Of a stretch of DNA of 64,000 bases, positions 16,951 through 25,364 are shown in pieces. The stretch spans positions 1,495,001-1,559,000 of the forward strand of contig CP016093.1 in the NCBI GenBank assembly GCA_001664005.1, read 5' to 3'. Source of the DNA: Rhizobiales bacterium NRL2 (GTDB lineage: Bacteria > Pseudomonadota > Alphaproteobacteria > Minwuiales > Minwuiaceae). The notes below the pieces were generated by a model. It saw only the letters and a program-made list of their open reading frames with translations. It made no database searches and was not told the origin of the DNA. Made by a program: the position numbers and the translations under genes. Position 1 is the stretch's first letter, and each line of letters starts with the position of its first letter.

Positions 16951-19236
16951 TCAGACGCTGCCGGTCCAGTCCTGCTTCGACAGCGGCAGGTCGCGTACAC
17001 GCTTGCCGGTCAGGCGGAACAGCGCATTGGTCACCGCCGGCGCGATCGGCGGTGTGCCCGGTTCGCCGGCGCCGCCCGGCGCCTCGTCGGAGGCGACGAT
17101 CACCGTCTCGATCTCCGGCATCGTGTCCATCCGCACGACCTCGTAGTCGGGGAAGTTCGACTGCACGACCCGGCCCTTGTCGAAGTTGATCTGGCCCCAG
17201 AGCGCTGCCGAAAGACCGTAGACGATGCCGCTCTCCATCTGCGCGACCAGAGTGTCGGGATTGATCACCGTGCCGCAGTCGACGGCGCAGACGACCCGGT
17301 GGACGCGGGGTTGTCCGTCCTCGATGGAGACTTCGGCGACCTGCGCGACGATGGCGCCGAAGCTCTCGTGCAGGGCGATGCCGCGGGCGCGTCCCTGCGG
17401 CGGCGGGCTGTCCCACCGGGCTGCGTTCGCGGCGGCGTCCAGCACGGCCACATAGCGCGGCTTGTCGCGCATCAGGTGGCGGCGGTAGGCGTAGGGGTCC
17501 TTGCCGGCCCTGTGGGCCAGTTCGTCGATGAAACTCTCGGAAAAGAATGCGTTGTGGGAATGGCCGACCGAGCGCCAGAAACCGATGCGCATCGGCACCC
17601 GGCTCAGCACATGCTCGACACGCATGTTGGGCACCGCATAGGGCAGCCAGGCCGCGCCGTCGACGGTGGTGCGGTCGGGTCCGGCGTCTGACATGAACGG
17701 CATGTAGCGCAGCGTCGCCTGGCCCGAGACGGAGGGGCCGACGACCTTGTTCAGCCATGCGGTGGGATAGCCGTCTGCGTCCAGGGCGGCGCGGAAGTGC
17801 GACAGACCCGCCGGACGGTAGGTGTCCTGGCGGATGTCTTCTTCGCGCGACCAGATCAGCTTCACCGGACGGCCGGGTACGGCGTTGGCCAGCTTCACCG
17901 CCTGCCGGATGAAGTCGGGCTCCGCCCGACGGCCGAAGCCGCCGCCCAGATAGGTCACGTGGACGGTGACGTTTTCCTCCGGCAGGTCGGCTTCGCCGGC
18001 GGCTACCCACTGGCTGACCATCGGCCCCTGTGTCGGGGCCCAGATCTCCAGCTTGTCGTCCTGTCTGAGCGCGGTGCAGTTGATCGGTTCCATCGGCGCG
18101 TGCGCCAGGAAGGGCGCGCGGTAGGTCGCTTCGATGACCTCGCCCGCGGCGTCCAGCGTGGCGGCGGCGTCGCCGTCGTCCTGATAGCCGAAGCCGTCCT
18201 CGGCCAGCGCCGTCTCGAATTCCGCGAAGATGTCAGCGTCGGAAAGTTCCGCCGCCTCCGACATGTCCCAGGTCACGTCCAGCGTGTCCAGGGCCCGCCA
18301 CGCGCGCCAGGGCGCATCGGCGATCACCGCGACGCCGCCGGGCACCGCCATGATGCGGTGGACGCCCGGCATCCGGGCGACCTGCGCGGGATCGAAGCGT
18401 TCGATCCCTGCGCCGACCACCGGCGGATGCTTCACGGCCGCGTAGAGCATCCCCTCCAGCCGGACATCCATGCCGAACACGGCCGATCCATCGACCTTGG
18501 CCGGAATGTCGAGGCGCTGGCGCGGCGTCCCGATGATTCGATAGTCGGAGGGGCTCTTCAGCGCCGGGCTTTCCGGCGGACTCTGCCGCGCGGCGTCCTC
18601 GGCGACGTCGCCATAGGCAAGGGTGCGGCCGCTGCCGGCATGGGTGATCACACTGTCGCGGGCGGTCAGTTCGCCCACCGGCACGTTCAGCCGTTCGGCC
18701 GCGGCGGCCAGCAGCATCGCCTTCGCCGCCGCGCCGGCCTGACGCATCGGTCCCCAGGCCGCGCGCACGCTGGTGGAGCCGCCGGTCGCCTGAACGCCGA
18801 TCAGTGTGGAGAGCCAGGCGCCCATGGAACGCGCCTGGCGCGCCATGAAGCTGTCGTCATGCGGGCCGAAGGGAAAGCCCTCCGGCAGCATCACCTCGTT
18901 GGTGTAGATCGTATCGATCTCGGCGTCGGCGAAGGTGACCTTCGTCCAGTCTGCGTCCAGTTCCTCGGCCAGGATCATGGGCAGGGCCGTCTGCACGCCC
19001 TGGCCCATTTCGCTCCGTGGGACCGCGACGGTCACCGTGCCGTCCCAGGCAATCTTGACCCAGCCATTCAGCGCCGCCTCGTTGGCGGCCGGGTTCATCA
19101 GTTCCTCGGGCGTGCCCGATTCCCCGGGCGTGAGATACCGCCACCCGACGACCAGGCCGGCGCCTGCGACCAGCGCGCCACCGATCAGGAAGCGGCGGCG
19201 GCCGCGGCTTTTCGGCTTTCCGATCTTCTTCGCCAT
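16951..19236 (-). CDS. Molybdopterin-binding xanthine dehydrogenase family subunit (IorB-like), Tat-exported
   Basis: Large catalytic subunit of a two-subunit molybdenum hydroxylase like isoquinoline 1-oxidoreductase beta, 761 residues. A Tat signal is visible at the N-terminus: SRGRRRFLIGGALVAGAGLVV, in which RRRFL gives the twin arginine motif. Later come EMGQGVQTALPMILAEELDADW, LGGGFGRRAEPDF and, near the end, GGAGEPGTPPIAPA, whose glutamate is the expected catalytic base at the molybdenum. The ATG at 19236 follows AGGAGCGG; the open frame extends further upstream but only by shadowing the iorA-like gene. The [2Fe-2S] subunit is encoded 14 bases upstream. No FAD subunit or cytochrome partner is adjacent. 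Substrate unknown, probably an N-heterocycle or aldehyde. Confidence 0.88.
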   Translation of the reverse strand: MAKKIGKPKSRGRRRFLIGGALVAGAGLVVGWRYLTPGESGTPEELMNPAANEAALNGWVKIAWDGTVTVAVPRSEMGQGVQTALPMILAEELDADWTKVTFADAEIDTIYTNEVMLPEGFPFGPHDDSFMARQARSMGAWLSTLIGVQATGGSTSVRAAWGPMRQAGAAAKAMLLAAAAERLNVPVGELTARDSVITHAGSGRTLAYGDVAEDAARQSPPESPALKSPSDYRIIGTPRQRLDIPAKVDGSAVFGMDVRLEGMLYAAVKHPPVVGAGIERFDPAQVARMPGVHRIMAVPGGVAVIADAPWRAWRALDTLDVTWDMSEAAELSDADIFAEFETALAEDGFGYQDDGDAAATLDAAGEVIEATYRAPFLAHAPMEPINCTALRQDDKLEIWAPTQGPMVSQWVAAGEADLPEENVTVHVTYLGGGFGRRAEPDFIRQAVKLANAVPGRPVKLIWSREEDIRQDTYRPAGLSHFRAALDADGYPTAWLNKVVGPSVSGQATLRYMPFMSDAGPDRTTVDGAAWLPYAVPNMRVEHVLSRVPMRIGFWRSVGHSHNAFFSESFIDELAHRAGKDPYAYRRHLMRDKPRYVAVLDAAANAARWDSPPPQGRARGIALHESFGAIVAQVAEVSIEDGQPRVHRVVCAVDCGTVINPDTLVAQMESGIVYGLSAALWGQINFDKGRVVQSNFPDYEVVRMDTMPEIETVIVASDEAPGGAGEPGTPPIAPAVTNALFRLTGKRVRDLPLSKQDWTGSV

Positions 19237-19250
19237 TGTTCCGCTCCTGC

Positions 19251-19691
19251 TCAGGCGCGCGCGGCGCGGTGGATCGCTCGGCGGATGCGGCTGTAGGTGC
19301 CACAGCGGCAGATGTTGGTGATCGCGGCGTCGATGTCGGCGTCGCTCGGCTCGGGCACCTCGTCCAGCAAGGCCGCCGCGGCCATGATCATGCCGGACTG
19401 GCAGTAGCCGCACTGGGGAACCTGCTCGTCGATCCAGGCCTGCTGCAGGCGGTGCAGCCGGCCGATACCTTCGATGGTGGTGATCTCGGCGCCCTCGACG
19501 GCTTCGACGGGCAGAACGCAGGTCGGCGTCGCCACGCCGTCGACATGGACGGTGCAGGCGCCGCATGCGGCCACGCCGCAGCCGAATTTCGTGCCGGTCA
19601 GTCCCAGGGTCTCGCGGATGACCCAGAGGAGCGGGGCGTCGCCCTCCACGTCAACCGTGACCGGTTCGCCATTCAGGACGAAGCTCGCCAT
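19251..19691 (-). CDS. (2Fe-2S)-binding small subunit of molybdenum hydroxylase (IorA-like)
   Basis: Electron-transfer subunit of 146 residues for the neighbouring IorB-like protein. The N-terminal plant-type ferredoxin domain has [16 protein letters not shown] with the spaced cysteines, and the C-terminal helical domain has CGYCQSGMI and [13 protein letters not shown], binding a second [2Fe-2S] cluster. This is the two-cluster architecture of the IorA, CoxS and QorS group. With no Tat signal of its own it is probably exported together with IorB. It lies between the TetR regulator gene and iorB on one strand, with a palindromic operator in the promoter region 57 bases upstream of the start. 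Confidence 0.92.
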   Translation of the reverse strand: MASFVLNGEPVTVDVEGDAPLLWVIRETLGLTGTKFGCGVAACGACTVHVDGVATPTCVLPVEAVEGAEITTIEGIGRLHRLQQAWIDEQVPQCGYCQSGMIMAAAALLDEVPEPSDADIDAAITNICRCGTYSRIRRAIHRAARA

Positions 19692-19747
19692 TCCCGCCTC
19701 CCGAGATGCCGGCGATACAGCCGGCGGAGATTCAATGATGCCAACTT

Positions 19748-19766
19748 AACTGACCAAGGGTCAGTT
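19748..19766. promoter_or_regulatory. TetR operator candidate upstream of iorA
   Basis: Perfect inverted repeat AACTGACC-AAG-GGTCAGTT, eight bases each side of a three-base spacer. It overlaps the TetR gene stop codon and lies 57 bases before the iorA-like start. Its CTGACC-N3-GGTCAG core is identical to the site in front of the TetR gene, which strongly suggests one regulator binds both. Confidence 0.8.
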
Positions 19767-20414
19767 ATCAAGAACCGCAGCGAGCAGGGCGGCGAGGCCG
19801 GGGCGGACCACCGTCTCGAAATCCGGCCGGAGGTTCTGGAACTCGGCCCGTTTCATGACGTTGCGCGCCGATTTCGGTGGATCGGAGACCTGCCACAGGC
19901 CGATGACCAGGGCATAGATCTGCAGCAGCAGGGCCGGCCCGTCGCCCGGACCCAGCTTCGGAATCCGCGCCTCGGCAAGCGCACCGAGCTCGGCGAGGGC
20001 GCCGGATGTCGCCTGCTTGAAGGCGAGCACGGCATCCTCCGCAACCTGGCGCTCCAGGGTGCCATGACACTGGGCGGCCAGCCGCAGCATTACCGTGCGG
20101 CTGCGCAGGTCGGCGGTCATCCACTCTGCGATGCCTTCCGGGCTCGGCGTGCCGCCTTCCAGCGAGGCGGCGATGGCGTTGACCCAGGCTTCAAGCTCGT
20201 CGGTGAACAGGGCGAGGAAGATTTCCTCCTTGGCGCCGAAATAGAGATAGACCGTACCCTTCGCCAGGCCGGCCCGTTTCGCCACCTGGTCCACGCTGGG
20301 AAGCTCCCCGTCGGTTTCCACGAACAGGTCGCGGGCCGCGGTCAGGATGGTCTGACGGCGTTGTGCCTTCTCGATATCGCCGCGGGCGCGTCTGGGTCTG
20401 GTGGTGTCGGCCAT
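19761..20414 (-). CDS. TetR/AcrR family transcriptional regulator
   Basis: Repressor of 217 residues. The N-terminal helix-turn-helix, about residues 18-64, reads RRQTILTAARDLFVETDGEL, VDQVAKRAGLAKGTVYLYF and GAKEEIFLALF, a typical TetR domain. The C-terminal ligand-binding part is helical with no named subfamily. The ATG at 20414 matches the domain start; the long open frame beyond it has no support. A perfect palindrome (20416-20432) sits immediately upstream of the start and a matching one (19748-19766) overlaps its stop and precedes iorA, so it probably represses itself and the IorAB enzyme. The ligand may be the enzyme's substrate. Confidence 0.92.
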   Translation of the reverse strand: MADTTRPRRARGDIEKAQRRQTILTAARDLFVETDGELPSVDQVAKRAGLAKGTVYLYFGAKEEIFLALFTDELEAWVNAIAASLEGGTPSPEGIAEWMTADLRSRTVMLRLAAQCHGTLERQVAEDAVLAFKQATSGALAELGALAEARIPKLGPGDGPALLLQIYALVIGLWQVSDPPKSARNVMKRAEFQNLRPDFETVVRPGLAALLAAVLDN

Positions 20415-20415
20415 A

Positions 20416-20432
20416 GCTGACCCAAGGTCAGC
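20416..20432. promoter_or_regulatory. TetR operator candidate upstream of tetR-like gene
   Basis: Perfect inverted repeat GCTGACC-CAA-GGTCAGC, adjacent to the start codon of the TetR gene and 106 bases before the divergent DMT transporter. It shares the CTGACC-N3-GGTCAG core with the site at 19748-19766. Being this close to the start it would block the regulator's own transcript; it could also affect the transporter. Confidence 0.8.
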
Positions 20433-20537
20433 AATGGCGCTGCCCCTGTCAAGCGGCGGACGCGGGTGGCCGCCCATGCATGCGCCACTGCGGACAGCGC
20501 AATGGATCGGCAGGGATTTCCGGCATAATCTCCGTCG

Positions 20538-21530
20538 ATGCCTGCTCACGACCATCCCGAGCCCCTGCCTCACGAGAAGGCCGAGGAAGCCCGCCTGCGC
20601 AATCGCGGGGTGCTGGTCGGCATGGGCTATCTGGTGCTTTCGGGCCTGCTGTTTGCTGTCTTCACGGCCATTGTCAGGTGGGTCTCCAGCGACCTTCACC
20701 CGGCGGAAACCGCCTTCATCCGCTACCTCTTCGGATTCCTGTTCCTGCTGCCGATCTTCATGGGCGCCCGGCGGCGCGAACTGAAGACCAAGCGGCCGGT
20801 GATGCATGTGCTCCGCGGCCTGATCCACGGTACCGGCGTGCTGCTGTGGTTCTACGCCATCGCCAAGATCACCCTGGCGGAAGTCACCGCGCTGGCCTTC
20901 ACCGCGCCGGTCTGGGCGACGCTCGGCGCCTTTCTCTTTCTCGGCGAGACGGTCCGGGCCCGGCGCATCGCCGCGGTGCTGATCGGCCTGCTCGGCGCGC
21001 TGATCGTGCTCTTCGGCATTCCCTCCTCCCAGGCGGAACTGATGGCGAATCTGAGCGGCATCGGCCTGGGACAGTTCGCGATCCTCGTTGCCGCGCCTCT
21101 GTTCGCCTGCTCCAAGCTGATGACCAAGCGGCTGACCGATACCGAAAACACGACGGCGATCGTCGCCTGGCTGTCGCTGACGGTGACCGTGGTGCTGGCC
21201 ATACCGGCGATCACGGTCTGGCGGATGCCGTCGCTGGAGGAATGGCTCTCGCTGGCCGCTGTCGCGGCGCTGGCCACCACCGCTCACATCTGCATGACCC
21301 GCGCCTGGCAGGCCGCCGACATTTCCGTGACCCAGCCCGTGGAGTTCCTGCAACTGGTCTGGGCTTCCCTGATCGGCATCTACATGTTCGGCGAGACGCC
21401 CACCCTCGGCATCTGGATCGGCGGCGCCGTGATCGTGGGCTCCGCCAGCTACATCGCGCACCGCGAGGCGCTGACACGGCGCCAGGAGCGGACGGCGGAA
21501 GCGGTTGCGGCCCGGCCGCATGCAACTTAA
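20538..21530 (+). CDS. DMT (EamA) family transporter
   Basis: Ten-helix drug/metabolite transporter of 330 residues with two EamA repeats (about residues 25-160 and 170-310). Visible features are MGYLVLSGLLFAVFTAIVRW as the first helix, LAFTAPVWATLGAFLFLGE ending the first repeat, and VEFLQLVWASLIGIYMFGE ending the second, both with the family's GE after the helix. The family exports amino acids, drugs or metabolites, and the direction and substrate are unknown. It is transcribed away from the TetR gene across a short region containing the TetR operator, so it may be part of the same regulon. Confidence 0.9.
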   Translation: MPAHDHPEPLPHEKAEEARLRNRGVLVGMGYLVLSGLLFAVFTAIVRWVSSDLHPAETAFIRYLFGFLFLLPIFMGARRRELKTKRPVMHVLRGLIHGTGVLLWFYAIAKITLAEVTALAFTAPVWATLGAFLFLGETVRARRIAAVLIGLLGALIVLFGIPSSQAELMANLSGIGLGQFAILVAAPLFACSKLMTKRLTDTENTTAIVAWLSLTVTVVLAIPAITVWRMPSLEEWLSLAAVAALATTAHICMTRAWQAADISVTQPVEFLQLVWASLIGIYMFGETPTLGIWIGGAVIVGSASYIAHREALTRRQERTAEAVAARPHAT

Positions 21531-21563
21531 ACCTTGCTCCACGGGTCAATGAGGGAGCATCCG

Positions 21564-21854
21564 ATGGCGGATCAGAACCAGCAGTTCATCGACGGCGTGT
21601 TCAACGTCGGCATCCAGGATGGCGCCGTCCGCGTCGATTTCTTCACCTATTCCCCCACCCAGAAGGATGCCGAAGGCAAGCCGGCACGGCAGTTCACCCA
21701 GCGCCTGGTGATGAGCCCACAGGGCTTCCTGCAGACCTATTCGGCGCTCGACCAGCTCGTCCGCCAGCTCGAGGAGCGCGGTCTGGTGCAGCGCAAGGAC
21801 GGCGCCGCGAAGACGACATCCGATTCACTGCCCGACACCGACGGCAAGAACTGA
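21564..21854 (+). CDS. Small conserved-looking hypothetical protein
   Basis: A 96-residue soluble protein I cannot assign to a family. It begins MADQNQQFIDGVFNVGIQDG, has two aromatic-rich strands (VRVDFFTYSP) and a helix FLQTYSALDQLVRQLEERGL, and ends in a charged tail. The stretch RQFTQRLVMSPQGFLQTY followed by the Leu-rich helix resembles small proteins found next to type III or secretion-related loci, but that likeness is weak. GGAG lies six bases upstream of the ATG at 21564; 21549 is an alternative start. It is 42 bases before the carboxyltransferase gene. Confidence 0.65.
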   Translation: MADQNQQFIDGVFNVGIQDGAVRVDFFTYSPTQKDAEGKPARQFTQRLVMSPQGFLQTYSALDQLVRQLEERGLVQRKDGAAKTTSDSLPDTDGKN

Positions 21855-21896
21855 ACCGTTGGCGGTCCGGGTGACGGCAGGGGAGGGCCGGTCACC

Positions 21897-23444
21897 ATGC
21901 GCGATCTGATCGAGGACCTGGAGCGGCGCCGCGCGGCCACGCTGGAGCATGGCGGCGTCGAGCGCGTCGAACGCCAGCGCAAGGCCGGCAAGAACACCGC
22001 GCGCGAACGCGTCGCGATGCTCCTCGACGCCGGCAGTTTCGACGAGATCGGCCAGCTCGCCACCCACGCCTACACCAAGGTGACGCCGGTCAAGAACAAG
22101 GTGACCCCTGCCGACGGTGTCGTCACCGGCTTCGGCACTGTCGATGGCCGGCCCGTCGGCGTGGTGGCGGAGGATTTCACCGTGCTCGGCGGCTCGCTCG
22201 GGCTGATCAACTTCGAGAAGAAGTGCCGGATGATGGAGCTGGCCGAACGCGACCGCGTGCCGCTGGTCTGGCTGTTCGACGGCGCCGGCGCGCGTACCGA
22301 CGAATATGTCGGCCAGGGCCTGGCGCCGATGCACCATTTCATGATCCAGGCGCGGCTTTCGGGCACCGCGCCCCAGGTGGCGGCGGTCATGGGACCGAGC
22401 GCGGGCGATTCCTCGCTGCTGGCCGCCATGATGGAATTCATCGTGATGGTGCGCGGCACGTCGATGCTGGCCGCTGGCGGCCCGCCGCTCGTCGCTTCCG
22501 GCACCGGGGAGACCGTGAACAAGGAGGAGCTGGGCGGGGCTGACCTGCATTGCGGCCATTCCGGTGTCGGCGACAACGCCGTCGACACGGAAGAAGAGGC
22601 CATCGCCGCGGTGAAGCGCTACCTCTCCTTCCTGCCCACCAATGCCTGGGCCTGGCCGCCATCGATCGAATCCACGGACCCGGCCGACCGGGCCGAGGAG
22701 GCGCTGCTCGACATCATTCCGGAGAACCGCCGCCGGCCATACGACATGAAGAAGGTGATCGACCTGGTGGTCGACCGCGACAGCTTCTTCGAGATCAAGC
22801 CCGACTACGCCAGGATGATGATCACCGGCCTGGCGCGGCTGAACGGCCATCCCGTCGGCATCTGCGCCAACCAGCCCAAGGTGCTTTCCGGCGCGATCAC
22901 CGCTGCGGCGGGCCAGAAACTGCGCCATTTCATGGATATCTGCTCGGCCTACCATGTGCCGCTGATCTTCCTGACGGATACGCCGGGCGTCATGACCGGA
23001 CCGAAGTCGGAGCGGGAGGCGGCGCTGCGCGTCGGCATGCAGGTGGCCTACAGCTTCGCCTTCGCCGACGTGCCGATCCTCACCTGCGTCGTCCACAAGG
23101 GCTTCGGGTATGGCGCCGCGGCCATGGGCGGCTACGGGGCGGGCCAGTCGGCGGTGCTCGCCTGGCCGACCGCCGACTTCAACGCCATTCCGCTGGACAG
23201 CGGCATCACCGCGGCCTACCGCGCGGAACTGGCCGCATCGCCGGATCCGAAGAAGCTGCACGCCGAACTGGTGGCTGAGTACAAGGATGTCATCGGCGCG
23301 GTGCCCGCCGCAGGGCAGATGAAGATCGACGACGTGATCGACCCGCGCGAGACGCGTCTGCGCCTGATCCGCGCGCTGGAGCGGGCGCTCAACCGGCGGA
23401 CCGAACCGCCGAAACGAACCGTGCGGCATGGCGTGCTGCCGTGA
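21897..23444 (+). CDS. Acyl-CoA carboxylase carboxyltransferase subunit
   Basis: Carboxyltransferase subunit of a biotin-dependent acyl-CoA carboxylase (MccB/PccB type), 515 residues. Two crotonase-like halves are recognisable: GVVTGFGTVDGRPVGVVAED with LINFEKKCRMMELAERDRVP in the first, and AAAGQKLRHFMDICSAYHVP, FLTDTPGVMTG and HKGFGYGAAAMGGYG in the second, where GYGAAAM supplies an oxyanion hole. No biotin carboxylase or biotin carrier subunit is encoded nearby, so it must pair with a distant partner or act alone, for example as a decarboxylase. It is followed 25 bases later by an LLM oxidoreductase, which suggests a shared pathway. Confidence 0.87.
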   Translation: MRDLIEDLERRRAATLEHGGVERVERQRKAGKNTARERVAMLLDAGSFDEIGQLATHAYTKVTPVKNKVTPADGVVTGFGTVDGRPVGVVAEDFTVLGGSLGLINFEKKCRMMELAERDRVPLVWLFDGAGARTDEYVGQGLAPMHHFMIQARLSGTAPQVAAVMGPSAGDSSLLAAMMEFIVMVRGTSMLAAGGPPLVASGTGETVNKEELGGADLHCGHSGVGDNAVDTEEEAIAAVKRYLSFLPTNAWAWPPSIESTDPADRAEEALLDIIPENRRRPYDMKKVIDLVVDRDSFFEIKPDYARMMITGLARLNGHPVGICANQPKVLSGAITAAAGQKLRHFMDICSAYHVPLIFLTDTPGVMTGPKSEREAALRVGMQVAYSFAFADVPILTCVVHKGFGYGAAAMGGYGAGQSAVLAWPTADFNAIPLDSGITAAYRAELAASPDPKKLHAELVAEYKDVIGAVPAAGQMKIDDVIDPRETRLRLIRALERALNRRTEPPKRTVRHGVLP

Positions 23445-23469
23445 CCGCCGCGAAGGGGAGGACAGAATC

Positions 23470-24498
23470 ATGGCACTGAAGATCGACTGCCAGCTCCGCG
23501 GGCTGGATTTCCGCGAAGTGGGCCAGCACGCCAGACTGATGGAGAACATGGGCTTCGACGCGGCCTGGACCTTCGAGGCCGGCCAGGACGCCTTCACGCC
23601 GCTGACGTTGGCGGCCGCGGCGACCGAGAAGATCCATCTGGGCACCAACATCGCCGTCGCCTTCGGGCGGAGCCCGTTCTCCATGGCGCAGACCGCCTGG
23701 GACATGCAGAAGCTCTCGCGCGGGCGCATGCATCTGGGTGTCGGCACCCAGGTCCGCGCCCATATCGAGCGTCGCTTCTCTATGCCGTTCGACCGGCCGG
23801 CGGCCAGGATCACGGACTATATCCGCTGCATGAAGGCGATCTTCGACACCTTCCAGAACGATACGAAGCCCGACTATCGCGGCGAGTTCTACCAGTTCAC
23901 GCTGATGAATCCGTTCTTCAATCCGGGTCCGGTCGACAATCCCGATCTGCCGGTCTACCTGGCCGGCGTGAACCCGCGCATGTGCCGTGCCGCAGGCGAG
24001 GTCGCCGACGGGTTCCACGCGCATCCGATCCACACGGTCAGCTATCTGACGGACGTGGTGAAGCCCGCAATCGACGAGGGCGCGAAGACACGCGGCAAGT
24101 CGGTCGACGACCTGGAAGTCCAGTCCATGGTGCTGATCGCCTCCGGCGACACGCAGGCCGAGATCGACAAGGCGGTCGAGGACGTCCGCTTTCAGATTTC
24201 CTTCTACGGTTCGACGCCGAACTATCGCCCCGTGCTGGAGCACATGGGCTATGGCGATCTGGGCAAGGAACTCAGCCAGATGATGCGTTCCGGCCAGATG
24301 AAGGAAATGCCGAAGAAGATCCCGGACGCGATCGTCGAGCAGGTCGCGGTGATCGGCAAGCTCTCCGAGGTCGGCAAGGTGGTCCGCGAACGCTACGAGG
24401 GCGTGCTCGACCGGGTCGCCTACTACTATCCGATCCCTGCCGACCAGCCGGTCGAGAAGTGGAAGGCCTTCACCGACGAGGTCAAGCGCGCCGCCTGA
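23470..24498 (+). CDS. LLM class flavin-dependent oxidoreductase, TIGR03617-like
   Basis: Luciferase-like enzyme of 342 residues. It has ENMGFDAAWTFEAGQDAFTP, LGTNIAVAFGRSPFSMAQ, SRGRMHLGVGTQVRAHIERR and GEVADGFHAHPIH. This pattern, with TQVRAHIERRFSM, is that of the TIGR03617 group, which was proposed as F420-dependent in actinobacteria. The gene at 43306-44364 is a clear paralog (SQVRAHVEKRFSM, GEVADGLFAHPF). The ATG at 23470 is preceded by GGGGAGGA. It lies 25 bases after the acyl-CoA carboxyltransferase gene and is probably in the same operon. A stem-loop (24520-24547) follows. Confidence 0.88.
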   Translation: MALKIDCQLRGLDFREVGQHARLMENMGFDAAWTFEAGQDAFTPLTLAAAATEKIHLGTNIAVAFGRSPFSMAQTAWDMQKLSRGRMHLGVGTQVRAHIERRFSMPFDRPAARITDYIRCMKAIFDTFQNDTKPDYRGEFYQFTLMNPFFNPGPVDNPDLPVYLAGVNPRMCRAAGEVADGFHAHPIHTVSYLTDVVKPAIDEGAKTRGKSVDDLEVQSMVLIASGDTQAEIDKAVEDVRFQISFYGSTPNYRPVLEHMGYGDLGKELSQMMRSGQMKEMPKKIPDAIVEQVAVIGKLSEVGKVVRERYEGVLDRVAYYYPIPADQPVEKWKAFTDEVKRAA

Positions 24499-24519
24499 AC
24501 GGCGCGCGCGAGGGAAGAC

Positions 24520-24547
24520 GGTCCGCCGGCTCGACGGTTGGCGGACC
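24520..24547. terminator. Stem-loop between convergent genes
   Basis: Perfect eight-base stem GGTCCGCC (24520-24527) and GGCGGACC (24540-24547) with a twelve-base loop, in the 72-base gap between the LLM gene and the convergent ferritin-like gene. It could end transcription from both sides. No T-tract follows, so intrinsic termination is unproven. Confidence 0.5.
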
Positions 24548-24570
24548 GCCTCCCCATCAGGCGCTTGCGG

Positions 24571-25173
24571 TCAGGCGGCGAAGGTCATCGCCTCCTTCGG
24601 CAGGCTGCCGACGAGCACGCCGTTGAGCACGGTGAAGTGCATGACCTCGTCTGCCGAGATCCGCGCCGCCGCCAGCGCAAGGTCACTGTTTCCGAACTTC
24701 GGCACCGCACCGATATAGGCGTTGGCCGCCTGCCGCTCCAGTTCGCGGGCAAGTTCCAGCACTTCGGCTTCCGACTTCAGGCTTCCCAGGTTCAGCTTCG
24801 CGGCGTAGTCGGCGTTGCTCTTTGCCTCGACGGGTTGGCCGCCCATCTTCGCGACCACCGAGGCCAGCGTGTCGCGGTGCTCCAGGTGATGACCGAGAAA
24901 GACCGTGGCTGCGTCCAGCGCCCCGGCGCCGAGCAGGCCGGAGCCGGCGGCGACCTGGTAGGCGCCGATGGCCTCGTGCTCCAGACCGAGGGCGAAGTTC
25001 AGCACCGCAACGTCATCGGTCATGCGCTCCGAGGAATGGCTTCCGGCCATGGATTCGCAGCCGGCGATGAGCGCCACGGCTGAGGCGGAAAGTACTGCCG
25101 GCGTCGTTCGCATGATGAAGGTGCGCTTCGACGCCGAAACGGGCGCCTGGCCGGGGGTGCGGGATTCTGTCAT
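24571..25173 (-). CDS. Ferritin-like domain lipoprotein
   Basis: A 200-residue ferritin-like four-helix protein with a lipoprotein-type N-terminus: SASAVALIAGC (cysteine at about residue 39). Helices carry the paired acidic and histidine residues expected of a dinuclear metal site, FALGLEHEAIGAYQ, HHLEHRDTLAS, LELARELERQAANAY and SADEVMHFTVL. The family is often encoded near stress genes. The ATG at 25173 has a good GAGG-type binding site; an internal ATG at 25113 would start right at the lipoprotein signal but lacks one. It is divergent from the succinate-semialdehyde dehydrogenase gene, with an eight-base palindrome between them. Lipid attachment and metal binding are inferred. Confidence 0.78.
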   Translation of the reverse strand: MTESRTPGQAPVSASKRTFIMRTTPAVLSASAVALIAGCESMAGSHSSERMTDDVAVLNFALGLEHEAIGAYQVAAGSGLLGAGALDAATVFLGHHLEHRDTLASVVAKMGGQPVEAKSNADYAAKLNLGSLKSEAEVLELARELERQAANAYIGAVPKFGNSDLALAAARISADEVMHFTVLNGVLVGSLPKEAMTFAA

Positions 25174-25210
25174 TACCCTACCTCATTTCAGAAACGTCTC
25201 CGTAGCGGGT

Positions 25211-25231
25211 GCGAACTGCGTGTCAGTTCGC
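25211..25231. promoter_or_regulatory. Inverted repeat between divergent genes, operator candidate
   Basis: GCGAACTG (25211-25218) and CAGTTCGC (25224-25231) are perfect complements around the five-base spacer CGTGT. The site is 37 bases upstream of the ferritin-like gene and about 130 before the dehydrogenase start. It could be an operator or, if in the leader RNA, a hairpin. Confidence 0.6.
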
Positions 25232-25364
25232 TGCTGGGAAACTCATTCCCTTACGGAAACGACAGGTGACAGGATCGGTTTTCGCCTTGAAAAAGGCGGT
25301 CCGGACGCATCAAGTGTCTGTTAGCGGCCTGTGAAGCCGCCGACGACATTTCCGGGAGGTAACG

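Noticed and set aside
16951-19566. Possible fusion or frameshift joining IorA and IorB
   Set aside because: The large-subunit frame is open upstream through the small-subunit gene, but in a different frame from it. Both genes have intact starts, stops and ribosome sites, so they are separate.
25174-25364. Extracytoplasmic stress sigma factor promoter in front of the ferritin-like gene
   Set aside because: I looked for GGAAC with CGTT at the right distance and saw only partial matches, not enough to claim.
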